Counted from the first letter of the stretch, positions 11,610-27,100 are shown. The stretch is DNA of 64,000 nt from Adiantum capillus-veneris (GCA_014529385.2 CM043942.1:18057991-18121990), one strand, 5' to 3'. Numbers and translations: made by a program. The notes: generated by a model not told the origin, from the sequence alone.

Positions 11610-12565
11610 GCATCCCTATTTCTTTGAGAGACTTGCCTCCTCCTTGGGCACATTTTCTTCATGAGAGATCTCCTTGTTTTATTATTCTTTTCCTCATATG
11701 CCTTGCGACGCATATTTTGTTGCTTAATAGTGCGATCTTCACATACAAAACATTTTGTATCCCTCAAATAGATCCAACTATTATCAAGGATAATCTTTCG
11801 CTTGGTCTCATCCTGCATGGTGCATACAATTGGCCGTTCTCCCGAGCGAGGAGCTCCTTGCTTCCCCACTCTATGTGCTCCATAGACCATAACTCCGGAC
11901 ATGCCAAAGTGGGTTTTGAATAAATCTTCAATAACAATGGCAAGAGAAGGAGGTGTCTCTAACTTCTCTTCGGGAATTCCACGAATAACAATGTTCTTGG
12001 AACGTCGCTCCCGTTCCTTAAACTCCTCCACATCCACATTCTCAACATTCTTTGTTTGAACCATAGCTTGCATGAGTGAGGAATTAGAAACCACATTGCT
12101 ACCACATACATCAGCCCAAGACTTGTTTGTGCATACATTTTTCATGTCGCATACATCCCGGCTCATAGTGTCAAATTTCTCCTCTTTCAATACATAGTCA
12201 TGCTCTACTTTGCTCATCCGCTCCTTCAAAGAATTCAAGTCCACAAGAGAGCGTTTACATTCCTTGACTTCCTCTTCAAGTTTCATCAAACGTGTTGTTT
12301 GCATCTCAAGTGTCCTCTTGAGATTCTCATTCTCAACCACAAGTACCCTTAGTGTGCCATTCTCCATTGCAAATGCTCGTAAGTCTTCGCCTTGTTTGTT
12401 TACGGTCTCTTGCAATGACACCAAGTATGCCATGATCATGGTTTCCGATGTCGTTGGTTGGGTGGTTGTGTTGCTATCTCCACACTTAGGAGATTTTGGA
12501 TCATTTTCCACAATGGTTGTGGACCTTGTTGAAGAAGAAGAACCCTTACGAGTGCCAGAAGACAT
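11606..12565 (-). CDS. LINE copy A ORF1 (coiled-coil RNA-binding protein)
   Basis: This open frame of 319 residues encodes the nucleic-acid chaperone type ORF1 of LINEs. Residues 1-45 are Ser/Thr rich. About 50-135 are heptad-like and rich in L, E and K (ETVNKQGEDLRAF, VENENLKRTLEMQT), predicting a coiled coil for trimerisation. About 185-290 form an RRM-like domain with KNIVIRGIPEE and then AHRVGKQGAPRSGERPIVC. The tail is very basic. Compared with copy B, the last 20 residues are shifted by an upstream indel. The stop TGA overlaps a GTG of the ORF2 frame. The first ATG gives the same start as in copy B. Confidence 0.8.
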   Translation of the reverse strand: MSSGTRKGSSSSTRSTTIVENDPKSPKCGDSNTTTQPTTSETMIMAYLVSLQETVNKQGEDLRAFAMENGTLRVLVVENENLKRTLEMQTTRLMKLEEEVKECKRSLVDLNSLKERMSKVEHDYVLKEEKFDTMSRDVCDMKNVCTNKSWADVCGSNVVSNSSLMQAMVQTKNVENVDVEEFKERERRSKNIVIRGIPEEKLETPPSLAIVIEDLFKTHFGMSGVMVYGAHRVGKQGAPRSGERPIVCTMQDETKRKIILDNSWIYLRDTKCFVCEDRTIKQQNMRRKAYEEKNNKTRRSLMKKMCPRRRQVSQRNRDA

Positions 12566-12650
12566 TGTATGTAAAATAGAAGATAAGAATCAATTTTGTT
12601 GAACCTATTCACTTCGGAAATGCTGCTACAGAAACGCCTTCCATAACTTC

Positions 12651-13939
<1,289 letters not shown>

Positions 13940-13992
13940 TTCTATTATCGTCCTGGGAGGTCAAATATGACCTATGGGACCAAATGAACATG

Positions 13993-16900
13993 TCACGTGG
14001 TGTGCGTGGAGTTCATAAGTGACTCTCGATGCTCAAAAATGGTTGAAATGAGCGTCGCAATAGAGAGTCCACATCGTGGTTGGGAGAGGAAGGTATGTAG
14101 GGAGAGATCATGGCTGAATATATGGGAAAAAGAGGACCTAATGCGGTCAAAAGCTGAGCACTCAAGTAGTGTGTGGTACTCACTCTCTCGCACTTGACGA
14201 GGGCATAAGGTGCAAAGTCGATGACACTCCTCGCCAGTGCCCCAACGTCCTGTCTCGCAGCGTAGAGAATGGGAGCTAAGACGAATGGAGGCAATGGTGC
14301 GGATCGCACTCAACGGGATGGGCTCAAGGATGTAGGAATGGGTTCGGTTACCTCGTTCCGAGAAGAAGAGAGATTTTTAGTTTGGGGCAACGTGTGTGGT
14401 GTAATGGCTGAAGCAAGAACCTCCGGATTTCTCCTGAGCCGTGATACATTGGCGTTGTAAGAAGGCCTCATTTACTTGGGAGTCGATCGATGCATCCTTG
14501 ACCAAGTAACATGCATCCCATCTTCCAAACCATTTCTTGATATCAAGCATCCACCCTGAACTTAGTATTTTGCTCTTGCATGTCTTTTGAACCATTTGAC
14601 TTGCTTCATATGCGATTCTAGGAAGTCGATGCAAAGGGCTACGTTGTGTCTTACGCATGTACTCCACAACCCTTTGCATGCCCAAGACCTCAATGGGAAG
14701 CAATCCGGACTAAAGAAGTAAGATCATGTAGGGTGTTTGTGTCTTGACTTGGAGAAAGTTGGTGAGAAAACGCTTTTGGACATTCTCAAACTCTTTCCAA
14801 GTAGACTTCCCGATGCTTCCATCCCACACCTCCACTCCATAAAGAAGCACCGGTGTCACCAATGTGTCAAAGAGGTACTTTTTGAGAGCCCAACACTTGA
14901 TCTCTCCTGCATTGCACATGTTCTCAAATGCATAATAGGCCCTCTTTCCGGCTTCCAAGCGACGCATTGCACAATCCTTCCATTTATGATTGGATGGAAC
15001 CTCAAGGCCAAGGTACTTAAAAGTGATCTACCACTTCAAGTTTCTCATTGTTATATACAATGCATGGATTTTCATCATTGAGGGTCTTTACAAGCATAAC
15101 CTTGGTTTTGGATCCATTCACGATCAGCCCGCTATGTAGGCAAAAGCGTTCCAAGACACTCATAAGCTTTTGTGCATCTTCTAAGGTATGTGCCAAGAGC
15201 ACTACATCATCGGCATAAAGCAAAAGCATGATCACCGCATTTCCAATCTTAATCTCTTCTATGCCTTCTTGCTAGATAAAGTCAAGAACCATGCATTCCA
15301 ATTCATCAATGAGTAGCCCAAAGAGGGTTGAGGAAAGTGGGCATCCTTGTTTGACACCAATAGTGCTTGCAAAAATTCTGAAATTCCATCTCCCATACAT
15401 AATCGACATATCACTTTTTGGTAGATGCGAAAGACTGCATGCATAAATTCTCTCGGTACTTGAAGGCTTTGCATACGTCTCCAAAGATTTCCTCGTGGTA
15501 CCATGTCAAAAGCTTTCTTGAAATCCACAAAGCAACAATAAAACTTTTTTCCTTTCAATCGAGACGCTTTCATAAGAACTCGAAGAGTGACAAGGTGATC
15601 AATAGTGCTATGATGCTTTTGAAAACCTGCTTGGCCAAGTGCACGTTTGCCATTCTTTTCAGCCCATTCACTTATCTTCATCTCCATGATACATCCAAAT
15701 AACTTTGCCATTAAAGAACCAACCATTATAGTGCGATAGTTGTTCACATTGTTTACATCTCCTCCTGTGTGCAAAGGTTTGATCCAATTTGCACTCCAAT
15801 CATGAGGCATGTCATACTGAAGGTCAAGGTTAAACATATCGCATATCCAATATCGTGTTTTCTTGCTTGTCCATTTAATCATTTCAGTCTTGACACCTTG
15901 AAGGTCACCTGCCTTGCGAGTAGCAAGTTTCTCAAGCGCGCGGCATACATCTTCAATGGTAAAGAAGGGAGACATAAACGGAAGGGAGATACAACACTCC
16001 ATCTTATCAACATTGGGTTGCTCATAGAGATTCTTACAATGCATATACATATCCGCAAGAGTCAAGTCACCAAAGCTCTCAACGCGCTTGCCTTTTAGAT
16101 TTTGCCAAAACTTGCCACATGCATGTGCTTTCTCTTGTGCTAAAAGAAGTTGTTTTTCGACTTCCCACCTTCTCCTCTTCTTTTGAACAAGTGCTTTGTA
16201 TGTGTGTGAACATTCCAAGTAAACTTCTTTGTCTTTTGATTGCATCCAATCTTAGCAAGTGTTTTCGGGCTTGACTACATTCCATGTCAAACCATTTCTT
16301 TTTGGTGCTACCCTTCTTAGACCTTTTGCAAGACATGTGTTTCACCGAAAAGTATTCCTTTGCACAAGAGAAAATTAATTATTTGAAAACTTTCCACTTG
16401 CATTCTAATGTTGGGCTCTCTTGATTCTCTATCATGCTTAACATTTGGTCCACCATATCAGCATATATAAGTGCTCGTTTGAAGTCTAGACGTAGGTACA
16501 AATGATTCACATCATGATTGGAGGCTACATGCTCGGGCCGTTTACCACACTTGAGGTCAATACATAACATCCTATGATCCGATTTTGGATTCCATTCACC
16601 AAGTGTAAAGTATGCATTCTAGAGTGGCTTCTGAGAACAACATATAGTCAATCACGCTAGCACCGTTGTGCTTTCTACATGTAAAGTCATTGGTGCCTTG
16701 CCATAGAGATACACCATTTGCAATGAGCATTCTGGTACTATTGCACATATGTAGAAGTGACTTTCCATAGTGATCCACTTCTTTTGCATCATTAGAACTT
16801 TGATTATACATGTATGAGTCATCCATTCTTCTTGAGACATGCGGCATGTCTACTTGTTGTGTGTCGTGTTGTAACATATTTGTGCGACCATTCATGTCTC

Positions 16901-17364
16901 CAAAAACAATGACTTCACCTTGATCCTTGTAATGAGCAATGTCTTCCTCTAGTTCAACAAAGGGCTGATCTCTATCCATTTTCAAGCAAGCATAAAAGTT
17001 GGAGTCATAGTGAGGAATGTAGCAACCGGCCACAAACATGACTTGACCATTTGGTGGGCTGATTTTCAGCCATAAGTAGCGTTTATACTTATCTTCTTTG
17101 ACAATGGAAACATCTTTCAAACCCTTTTTGTTCATACATGCTACGCCTCCTTGGCCTCTTCGTTGCTTTGCATTTTTGGCCCACATCAAAGAATACACAT
17201 CGTATTTGTCAAATCCAAGAATTCGTTGCGCATCATGCTCCCATGTTTCGACAAGAAGTATCACATCGGAGTCATTGGTAAGCTCATCAATGCCAATTCC
17301 CGCATTCCATGGATACCCATTACAATTCCAAAATCTTATTCACAAGCGTGAGTTGGTCTCATAG
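13993..17364 (-). pseudogene. LINE copy B ORF2: APE endonuclease, RT and C-terminal zinc finger
   Basis: The frame starts MIYETNSRL, then meets a TGA soon after. The endonuclease (NCNGYPWNAGIG, VETWEHD, GCYIPHYD, VFGDMNGRT) runs to about 16596. The RT is spread over 16245-15259 and 15235-14710, with VDFKKAFDMV, GVKQGCPLSSTLFG and LLLYADDVVLLAH. The far C-terminus (13993-14313) keeps CTLCPRQVRESEYHTLLEC, a Cys/His pattern of the zf-RVT type that copy A has lost. At least four frame changes make it non-functional, while the catalytic motifs themselves are unaltered. Confidence 0.85.
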
Positions 17365-17375
17365 ATCATGTGTCC

Positions 17376-18317
17376 CTATTTGTTGGGTGGACTTGCATCC
17401 TCCTTAAGTGGCTTTTCTTCTTGAGGTGATACCTTAACCTTCTTGCTTCTTTCCTCATATGCTTTGCGACGTACATTTTGTTGCATAAGAGTGTGATCCT
17501 CATATACATTACAACATGTTCCTTTGAGGTAGATCCAACCATTGTCAAGGATGATCTTTCTCTTTACCTCATCAGCCATGGTACATACAATAGGTCTTTC
17601 TCCCGAGCGAGGAACTCCTTGTTTTCCAACTCGATGTGCACCATAAGCCATGATTCCTGACATGCCAAAGTGTGAAGCAAAAAACTCTTCAATAGCAACT
17701 GCAAGAGATTGGGGTGTTTCCATGCTTTCCTCCTTGATTCCACGAATGACGATGTTCTTTGAGAGTTTTTGTCGTTCGTGCAATTCTTGAGTGTCCACAT
17801 TCTCTACATTCTTTGCTTGGACAACGGCTTGCGTGATAGAAGATGTAGAAACCACATTATCCTTACATATATCAGTCCATGATTTGGATGCATTTCTCAT
17901 CTCACATACATCATGTCGTTTTGTATCTATTGTTTCCTCTTTCAATACATGATCACTCTCAACTTTGCTCAAGCGCTCTTTCAATACATTCATGTCAACA
18001 AGAGAGCGTTTACATTCTTGAACTTCATTCTCAAGATGCATCAAGCGTGTTGTTTGCATTTCAAGAACCTTCTTGAGGTGCTCATTCTCCACAACGAGAA
18101 CTCTTAAAGTACCATTCTCCATTGCAAGTGCGCGCAACTCTTCACCTTGTTTGTTGACGGTTTCTTGTAACGAGATCAAGTAAGCCATGATCATTGCTTC
18201 CTTTGTTGTAGATGATGTGGTTGGATTAGCATCCAAATTCCTTGGAGATTTTGCATCATTCTCCATGGCGAGTGTGGCTTTTCCACCCTTGCGAGTTTTG
18301 TCTGACATTGCCTTCAA
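17376..18317 (-). CDS. LINE copy B ORF1 (coiled-coil RNA-binding protein)
   Basis: This open frame of 313 residues is homologous to copy A ORF1 along its length. It has a coiled-coil segment (QETVNKQGEELRALAMENG, then LEMQTTRLMHLENEVQECK) and an RRM-like core with KNIVIRGIKEES, AHRVGKQGVPRSGERPIVC and KRKIILDNGWIYLKG. It ends with the stop TAG at 17376-17378. An ATG in the ORF2 frame lies about 9 bases after it, a spacing that would suit reinitiation. The intact frame suggests selection or recent insertion. Confidence 0.8.
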   Translation of the reverse strand: MKAMSDKTRKGGKATLAMENDAKSPRNLDANPTTSSTTKEAMIMAYLISLQETVNKQGEELRALAMENGTLRVLVVENEHLKKVLEMQTTRLMHLENEVQECKRSLVDMNVLKERLSKVESDHVLKEETIDTKRHDVCEMRNASKSWTDICKDNVVSTSSITQAVVQAKNVENVDTQELHERQKLSKNIVIRGIKEESMETPQSLAVAIEEFFASHFGMSGIMAYGAHRVGKQGVPRSGERPIVCTMADEVKRKIILDNGWIYLKGTCCNVYEDHTLMQQNVRRKAYEERSKKVKVSPQEEKPLKEDASPPNK

Positions 18318-18533
18318 GTCGGCAATAAAAACGCAAAGTTTTGACAGTTTTTTCAGTTCTGAGATGTTCTTACAGTAAAGCCTTCCATTACACAGAAAAA
18401 TTCTGTCTTTACATCAATACGTAGAGGGCTTTGTGCTCTTCGATTGAGGCTATAGATCACCTAAATCGGAGTTCGGATGAGCAAGTTATGGTCAAAAGAG
18501 TGAACTGCTGTCTACTAGGTCAAAAAACGGCTG

Positions 18534-19418
<885 letters not shown>

Positions 19419-19426
19419 TACTAGTA
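19419..19426. repeat. Right copy of the possible 8-bp target duplication (TACTAGTA)
   Basis: This matches 7868-7875. The copia reading frame resumes directly to its right. Confidence 0.5.
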
Positions 19427-22400
19427 GTAGTAATGCCCTCAATGTGCTTTGTGTGAGCATGAAAAATTGGGTTCCTAGCAATTTTGCCAATGTGCTCTAA
19501 TTGTCAGTGTAGATAGTGTTGGCAGTGTCCTGTCCAACACCCAAATCAGCCATAAGGCGTCTGAGTCATACACACTCAATCATAGCTATGAAGACTGCCC
19601 TGTACTTAGCCTCACAATGAGAAGTGGCCACAGTAGGTTTCTTCTTGCTCAACCATGCGATACAAGAACTCCCAAGCATGAAACAAAAACCACTTGTGGA
19701 CACTCGTGTGTCAAAACAACCAGCCAATTTGAGTTTAAAAAAGCATGTAAGTCTGGCGGAAATTATCCCCCCTTGGGATAAAACACTCCAAGATGTAAAG
19801 TGCCACTCAAGTAGAAAAAAGTCCTCTTGATATCTTGCCAATGCTTAGACCATGGGCTATGCATGGGTCTGGTGACGTGTGAGACTGCAAACTAAATATC
19901 TAAACTCATGTTGCATACATAAATGAGGTAGCCAACAATAGTTTGGTAAAGAGTGCCATCGGCAGGATCACCAACATCATGAAGGCTCAATTTCACTTTT
20001 TTTCCATGGGAGTGGCAATAGATTTGCAATGTCTCTATGTAACTTGTCTATCACAGGGCAATACCACCATCTCACACTGCTTAAACTGTATACCCAAATA
20101 ATGATGCAATAGCCCCAAATATCTCATCTTAAAAGTAGCATTCAGATAAGCCTTAAATTCAGCAATATGTCTCTCATTTGGTCCAGTGAGTGATCAGCAA
20201 CCATCCACATACAGAATCACAATGAGAAGTATATCACCCTCACGCTTACATATATTGTGCTTTCTGCTGGACTATTACGAAATCCTCTTCTAACCGAGCG
20301 AGTGTCAACCTTCTCATACCAAGCACAAGGAGACTGCTTCAACCCATACAAAGCTTTCTTACATTTGCATATTTTATCTTCCTGCCCCTTAATGACAAAA
20401 CCGTGTGGTTGTGTTACATAAACTTCCTCAAATATATCACCATTCAAGAAAGCAGTAACGATGTCTGATTGATGTACATCCCAACCAAAATGAGTTTTTC
20501 ATGCAAGTAGAAAATGCACAGTATTCATACAACAAGTGGGAGAAAAAGTCTCTTTGTAATCTATGTCTTTTTGCTGTGCATAACCCTTTGCAACAAGTCG
20601 AGCCTTATAGCAATCAATCTCACCATCCAGATTTCTTTTCAACTTGTAAACCCATTTCATACCAAAGTGCATCATATTCTAATTGCATGGTAGCCATCTA
20701 ATTTTCTTAATTTTATGCTTCATCAAAAGACAGAGGTTTCTCAACATCATGTAGGCTAGACACAGCCAAATCATAACAATCCGATACATAAGATGCCTAA
20801 TGAGAGCCTGAACAAGTACTCCTAGACAAAGGTGCATCCAATTTATTGTCCTCAACATCATGCAGGCTAGAAACAACCAGATCATAACCATCTGATGCAT
20901 AAGATGCCTGGCAAGAACCTGAACGAGTACTCCTAGACAAAGGTGCATCCAATTTATTGTCACACAAAGTATGTACCAGCCATTTTGGCATATGTCTAGC
21001 TTGCTCATTTTCAGCCCTTTCCTCATCAAGTACATAATGTACATCTGCATGAGTAATAGGCTGATCTATAAAATTTTCAAAAACCCCCATAGGCTGTACA
21101 TTTACCTCATTGGAATTTACATTCAAACTTCCAACACTGGAAAAAGGCAACAAAGTGTTATAAATGTCTTGTGAGCTTACATTGCTATCTCTGGTACATG
21201 ATAGCAAGGGATGAACACAATATTCCACAAACACAACATCCCATGAGACCAAGATACGCTTTGTTTATGGAAGATACAACCTGTAACCTTTGCTTTCAGC
21301 AATATAACCAGCAAAAATACGTTTGATAGCCTTATCATTCAATTTAATTTGTTGCATTTGTGGCATCAAAGCATATGTTGAGCATCCAAAATCATGCATG
21401 TGCTCAATAGAAGCCTTTCTATCATGCCATGCTTCATATGAAGTGATAGACTGTAAAGATTGTCTAGGACACCTATTAAGTACATAAGTGGCACACATGA
21501 TGGCATCAAGCCAAAAGGAATGCGGAAAAGCTTGACTTTTGACTATGCATCATGCCATTTTTGAAAGTGACTTGTTTTTCCTCTCAAAAACACCATCTTA
21601 CTGAGGTATATAAGGCACCGTACATTGGTGTTTTATCCCACAACTAGCCAAAATGCATTAAATTCATGAGACATATACTTCTCCCCACAATCGGAATGGA
21701 GGGTGCCCATAATACATTTTGAGACATTTTTGAGCCATAGCCAAAATTTGTTCGAAGCACATAAATACTTTAGACTTCACTTTAAGCGGATATACCCATG
21801 CACTCCTAGAGTAATCATCAATGAAAGTCACAAAGTAAAGGTGATTTCCCAAGGATGGAGTTTGCATGGGCCTACAAACATCACTATGCACAAGCTGCAA
21901 CCTGCGTGTGGCCCTAACTGAACCATCGTTTGGAAACTTTAAACATTGCACCTTATCCAAAGTACAACCTTCACAAACACGTTTAGTAGGCGCTTCAAGA
22001 GGTCGCAAAGAAGCAACCATATCAAATTTCTACAAACATAGAAAACTGGCAAAATTCAGATGCCCAAAACCTGCATGCCAAATTTTTCATCTAAAACAAC
22101 CTTTGAATCCACAAAAACATTTGCAAAATTTTGCCCACACTTATCATACAAAGTGAGCTTATATAGCCCACGACATAAAATGCCAGATGAAACAATTTCA
22201 TCACCAAAATTGAGATCATGCATTATACATCTATCATCCACAAATTTGACTACAAGACCAAGTCTAGCAAGTGCAGATACAGAGAGAAGATTCATCTTGA
22301 TCCTAGGTACATACAATGCATCAGCAAGTGTGAAAGAACTGCCATTTGCAGTAGTAACCACAATCTTTCCAACTCTTTAAACTCGATAAGAGGCATTGTT

Positions 22401-23659
22401 GGCACAAGTGACCGAATTCCCATGAGGGACAGACTCAAGAGAGGTGAAAGAATGACGATGTGAGGTAATGTGCTTTGTAACACCACTGTCAAAATACCAC
22501 ACATGTGAAACTGCAACAACTGACATACACGCATAATGGACAATAGGATCATAAATACACTCTGTAGTAAAAGCCCATTTTGCATCAACATCAGTATCAC
22601 ATTCTCCTTTCATAGAAGACTCAACAATAGCTACATTTATAGTGGAACCAACATTTGTAATGAAACCAATCTCTTTCTTCTTAGCCTCTTTTGCCTTCAA
22701 CTTAGGACACTGCTTGATCAGGTGATCATTAGCTTTACAATAATGGCAATGCATCTTCTTTTTTCCCTTATCATTAGAATTTTTAAATGAATTGCTTCCA
22801 ACAGAAGCATTAGGAACAGATGCTTTACCACTCAAAGAAGGACCATGAGAAGTGGCTACATCATTATTACCACCTTTTGTTTGAGCAACAATAAAGGATT
22901 GTTCAACTGCATGATGTCTAGTCCTTTTTCTTGGGAAAGTGACTCCTCCAACAAAAATGTGCATAATTCATCAAACTTGACAACTTCTGGATTTCCTTGG
23001 GTCATAAGTGTCCAAATACTAGCAAAAGTCTGGTAAGAATCTGGCAAAGCATCAAGAATAGTTTGCACAAGGGAGCTATCAGAACTGACTTTGCATGTAG
23101 AAATAAGTTTTTCATTGATATCCTTAACACCAATAAGGAAAGTGTCCATATCATCTTCCTCACATGCACAATCTTTGACTCCAGCTCTTTATACCACAAT
23201 GCAATTTTTTCCTCATTGCGACTTGCATGAAGGCCAGTCAGAATATCCCAAACCTATTTTGCAGATTTCACTGAACGAATGTGAGGAGTAATATTGTGCT
23301 TCATAGACAACACAATCAATGCATGAGGCTGCACATCTTTTACATCCGAGCAAGCTTGCTCAGTCATAGGCAACATAGCTCTAGTAGCAGCAACCCTGCC
23401 ACTAAAACTTGCAACATCCTCAACATCGTATACATCCTCAGAACCAGGATGTACATCAATGCCCTACACAATGTTCCAGACACCCTTTGATACAAGGACA
23501 TGCTGCATCATGTAAGAACACATAGGGTAATTGTCCCATCAAATATATCCTCAATAGCAAACATCTTGAACAAATCTGTGTTGTTGTCAGCCATGGCGAA
23601 TACCTACACCTAATGTGGAAAACTGCCCAAAACAAGGAGAAACAAAGCGAGAACAACAT
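19427..23659 (-). pseudogene. Copia gag-pol polyprotein (degenerate)
   Basis: Minus order is as follows. Gag runs from about 23659. A zinc knuckle CHYCKANDHLIKQC lies near 22740. The protease is WYFDSGVTKHIT near 22480 (the usual DSGA(T/S) changed to DSGVT). The GAG-pre-integrase block is DKVQCLKF (about 21950). The integrase core includes HSDVCRPMQT and FVTFIDDYSRSAWVY, then CATYVLNRCPRQSL. RT carries YVTQPHGFVIKGQEDKICK and ALYGLKQSPCAWYEKV (about 20350). RNase H carries HCEAKYRAVF and DLGVGQDTANTIYTDN (about 19530). Numerous stops and frameshifts occur. The frame leaves at 19427 and resumes at 7867. Confidence 0.85.
20740..20961 (-). repeat. 111-bp tandem duplication in copia pol
   Basis: Units 20740-20850 and 20851-20961 share GGTGCATCCAATTTATTGTC at their ends, with scattered differences. 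The period is 37 codons, so the frame is kept; it duplicates DNKLDAPLSRST in the variable region between integrase and RT. Confidence 0.8.
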
Positions 23660-23944
23660 GTGCTATATAGCACAAATCATAGAATACTATAAGGGACCTT
23701 CTATGCTAAAAACAAAAATGACAAATTTTTTACACAAAATGACAAAATAGCCTATGCAGTACTGCTTGTAGTGCAAACGGAGGCCAAAATGAGCTCAAAT
23801 AGAAAATCTGAGCAGACCATGCTCAACAATATTTTCCAAAATATTTGTCGAATTGCAAATGCTTGTCAAAGCTCATGAAAATCAAAGAAAGTGAGTAGGT
23901 AAGTGTTGGAGCTGCTGGTGACTAAACCCGGGAGGATGAAACTT

Positions 23945-23956
23945 GCTCTGATACCA
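23945..23956 (-). promoter_or_regulatory. Copia primer-binding site (initiator Met tRNA)
   Basis: The minus strand reads TGGTATCAGAGC two bases after the 5' LTR. This is the standard plant copia primer site, complementary to the 3' end of initiator-Met tRNA. Confidence 0.9.
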
Positions 23957-23958
23957 AT

Positions 23959-24189
23959 TGTTGGAATTAGGGTTGGAAGAAAACACACACAGCTTGGAGA
24001 AGATGAAGGAAGATCAAGGCACACAACAGAGAGTGTAGTATTACTTAGTGTGCATTGGAAAGATAAGTTAGCCCTAGAGTGATGGTCATATATACAATGC
24101 ACGAAAAAAAAACCTCCTAGTGAGGGAAAGAATGCCTCGATGGTCCTAAGTATGTTCACATACATCACTACCACATGTATATGGTAGCA
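23959..24189 (-). repeat. 5' LTR of the copia element
   Basis: The 231-bp LTR begins TGCTACCATATAC and ends CTAATTCCAACA on the minus strand. It adjoins the primer-binding site and pairs with 7409-7638. Confidence 0.85.
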
Positions 24190-27100
24190 TCAGATATGTT
24201 TTTGGTTTCCTATATAATGGATACCATTAGAAAGATTCTTATGTCGTAACCATCTTTGTTACAAAATGTGGTGTTGGTTACTTTATTTACACAGACATCA
24301 AGGTTCACCAGTATTTTCTCCCATCTAAACGATTCAAAGAACTCCTTTGGAAATGGTTCTTTCGTGCAGTAATTTTCTTCTAATGAACGCTCTAGGATGC
24401 AATCCTCCTTTCTAAAACTCTCACATTTTGACCTCCTGCACATCCAACTATGAGCATCCTTCACTAGAGACAAGCAAGGAAACTGTGTTCCATCATCCGT
24501 GACATCAAAGTCTTCTATCGAAGTTTGGTATACATCCCTATAACTATGATCCTTGGTGTTAACCTTTGTTATGATTCCCTTGTGCCATAAATATAGATGT
24601 TCATAGCCCCAGTCTTGAACCATCTTGATTTGACACATAAAGGGTCGACCCAGAATAACTTCAAAATTGTTGCCTTTTTTGAAATTTACTAACATAGAGA
24701 TATTTTTGTATTCTATCTTGTATGAAGACACTATCACTTGTTCCAACATTCATAAGGATTTCTCCACACATCCATCCGCTAATTGTATGTTCATGTACAT
24801 TTTTCTGAGAGCTGGTCTTCTCTGATTTCTCCCGGATCCCTTTTGTAGTGATGGCTATACCAGCTCCACTGTCAAGTATTACAATGGTTGGTACATCCCT
24901 TGTATTCCAGGGGTAAGGTGGTGTTTCCTTCTTCCACTTTGCAATAATCACCTACCTTATTCATTGGGACAAGTTTTGCTTTTGGTTTCTCAGGATGATT
25001 TGTTTTCTTATTGTCTTCCACAAGGTCATCTTTTGAATGGATCTTCAATCCCATCTTTTTTGGAACTTTGCTCGTTTGTCCCCACAAATATGGTTTGATT
25101 TTCGGAAGCTCCACAAGAGTGAGTATACACCTTATAGGAGAAGACAAGAGATCATGCAAGCTCTTTGTATCTATCACCCGTGGAATTCAAATTCCATTGT
25201 GATGGCACAATTCTTACCTCAGCTTTTGTCTCATATTCCCTATAAAGAATGGTAAGGTTCTTATGGTCGCCTGTTCACTCTCTACAAAAACTTCCTTTCT
25301 TGCATCACCATACGACTCAATATCTCCCAAATAAATCTCATGGTCCGTGTTGATTGCAGGGATTGGTACTAATAGTAATGTGGCACTTCCTTCTTTTTTG
25401 TTTCTGATTGTTTCCCACAGTGATTGTGGCCATGGTTCATCTATATTAGGGTTGGCTGCATCTCCAAGGATCTAGCCTCATATATTGCGCTCACAACAAT
25501 CCCAGTAGTCCAAGGCTCATTCTTGTTTGTTTTCACAAATTTGATTTTATTATCCAAATTTTTAGTGCAGTTTATGAACAAATGATCCTTTCTACAACAA
25601 TCACAGAATTCTTGAATTTTATATTTTTTGCATGTGTTGGTTTCCTCCCGTGCCCCTATGTTTTCTTTTCCTAGCTCATGAGTTACAATCTCAAGATTTT
25701 TTAAATTTCAGGCTGTAGCAGGGCTTGAGTAGCTTCTATGAGTTTTTTACACATCTCCATTCTTTTGGTTTTGTATTTCAGATGCAGATAGGTGAGAAAT
25801 ATTTGTTCTAAAGTTTGGTTGTTATTGAGTCTTGGATTGTAGGCTTGCAACATAGAATCTAATTGCTCATTCACCTTTTCTACCAAGACTGAACCTCTGG
25901 AGTCAGTCTTCGACTCTTCAGACCCTTTTGCATTTTCCTTGCTCTCTTGCTCATGTGCAAGATGATCTTTGGTGTGGTTCAATTCCATTTTCAAACCTGT
26001 TTTTTCCTTCATCCTCTTTTCTTTCATTTTGTCCCGTTTGGCTTTTCATGATTTTATTTGAGTCCTAATTGACCCATTTTCAAATTTAGTTTGTTTAGAA
26101 AGTTTCAAATCGTTTGCTACGAGCTAATTTTTGTTGCTTCTTGAGCATGAGCTCTAGTCACCACTTTGTGTGGAATTGTGGACTCAAACTCAAATCCGCT
26201 CATGCATCGTAAAATTCCGATGACATTGATTGTTGCCTTCCTAGGATTTTCAGGATTCTTTGCACAGTTTTGAATCAAGTGATCTCTCCCATAACCATTG
26301 CAAAATCAAAAAGATTCTTTCATTGATCTTTATGTGGACACTCTTGTACCCAATGGTCGCCTCCACATTCATAACATGGTCCCTGGGGTCGAGTTGCTTG
26401 TGGTGCCCCCGTTGGCTAGCTTGCCCTAGGCGAATATCCTTGGGCTTATAGTTGTGTTTTTCTATTTATATTAGCGTGTTTTTATCCATCATGAATTGAT
26501 TTCTAGCTGTTTGAGCCACATATGAAGGTTCAACAGGTTCATGAACGCTAGCCCAAAATGGATATTCTTCATAGGCATAAGCTACATCCTCTGTCTCCCT
26601 CACATGGATTTCAACTAGTTTCTCATAATAAACGATTGGTGGCATCATTGGTTGAGTTATAAGAGAATCTATTGGCTACACATATCACACAATGTCCTAT
26701 TATCATGAGGCAAAGGAGACAATTTCCCCAACACTGGTTTTGGTTTGTCCCCTCCTTGTATTGTGTTTTTGGGTCCAATCGGATACCTTAGAGGTGGTGG
26801 CAATTGTTGTACTACAAATGGTCCATATGGCCTTTCCCTCATGTAGTTCCATTTAAAAAATCACTCACTAGTGTCATGGTTCGCGTATTTATTCTCTATG
26901 GAACACCACTTTAGCACTCTTAGAGCACTGACTACTTGTGGTTGCAGCGGCCTCAGATTAGGGTTTTACATGTAGGTCTAGTTCATTTTGGAACCACTTC
27001 TTTGACCAACTGATCTACATTTTGTGTGATTGAAGCAAGAACATTACGTTTTGAAGTTGACTCATAGTCATCATTGGCCGTAGAAGAGGCACTGCTAGTG

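Larger units (their letters stand above)
8441..12650 (-). mobile_element. Non-LTR retrotransposon (LINE), copy A
   Basis: A two-ORF, APE-type LINE read on the minus strand: ORF1 (11606-12565), then ORF2 with endonuclease, RT and C-terminal region, then a short 3' UTR ending GGACGATAATAAAA followed by (TATC)n. Copy B at 13940-18533 is the same family in the same orientation. The 5' end of A is cut where (TC)n begins at about 12651, and part of the C-terminal zinc-finger region is missing near 8640-8720. The 3' tail is a simple repeat rather than poly(A). RT motifs are given under ORF2. The clade is not assigned. Confidence 0.85.
13940..18533 (-). mobile_element. Non-LTR retrotransposon (LINE), copy B, near full length
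   Basis: Same family and orientation as copy A, but longer at the 5' end: a 5' UTR of about 215 bp (18318-18533) precedes ORF1. It is flanked by (GA)n on the plus strand on both sides (13823-13928 and from 18534), so it appears to sit inside one former (TC)n/(GA)n tract. ORF1 is intact; ORF2 has several shifts and stops. No separate target duplication can be seen because both flanks are the same simple repeat. Confidence 0.85.
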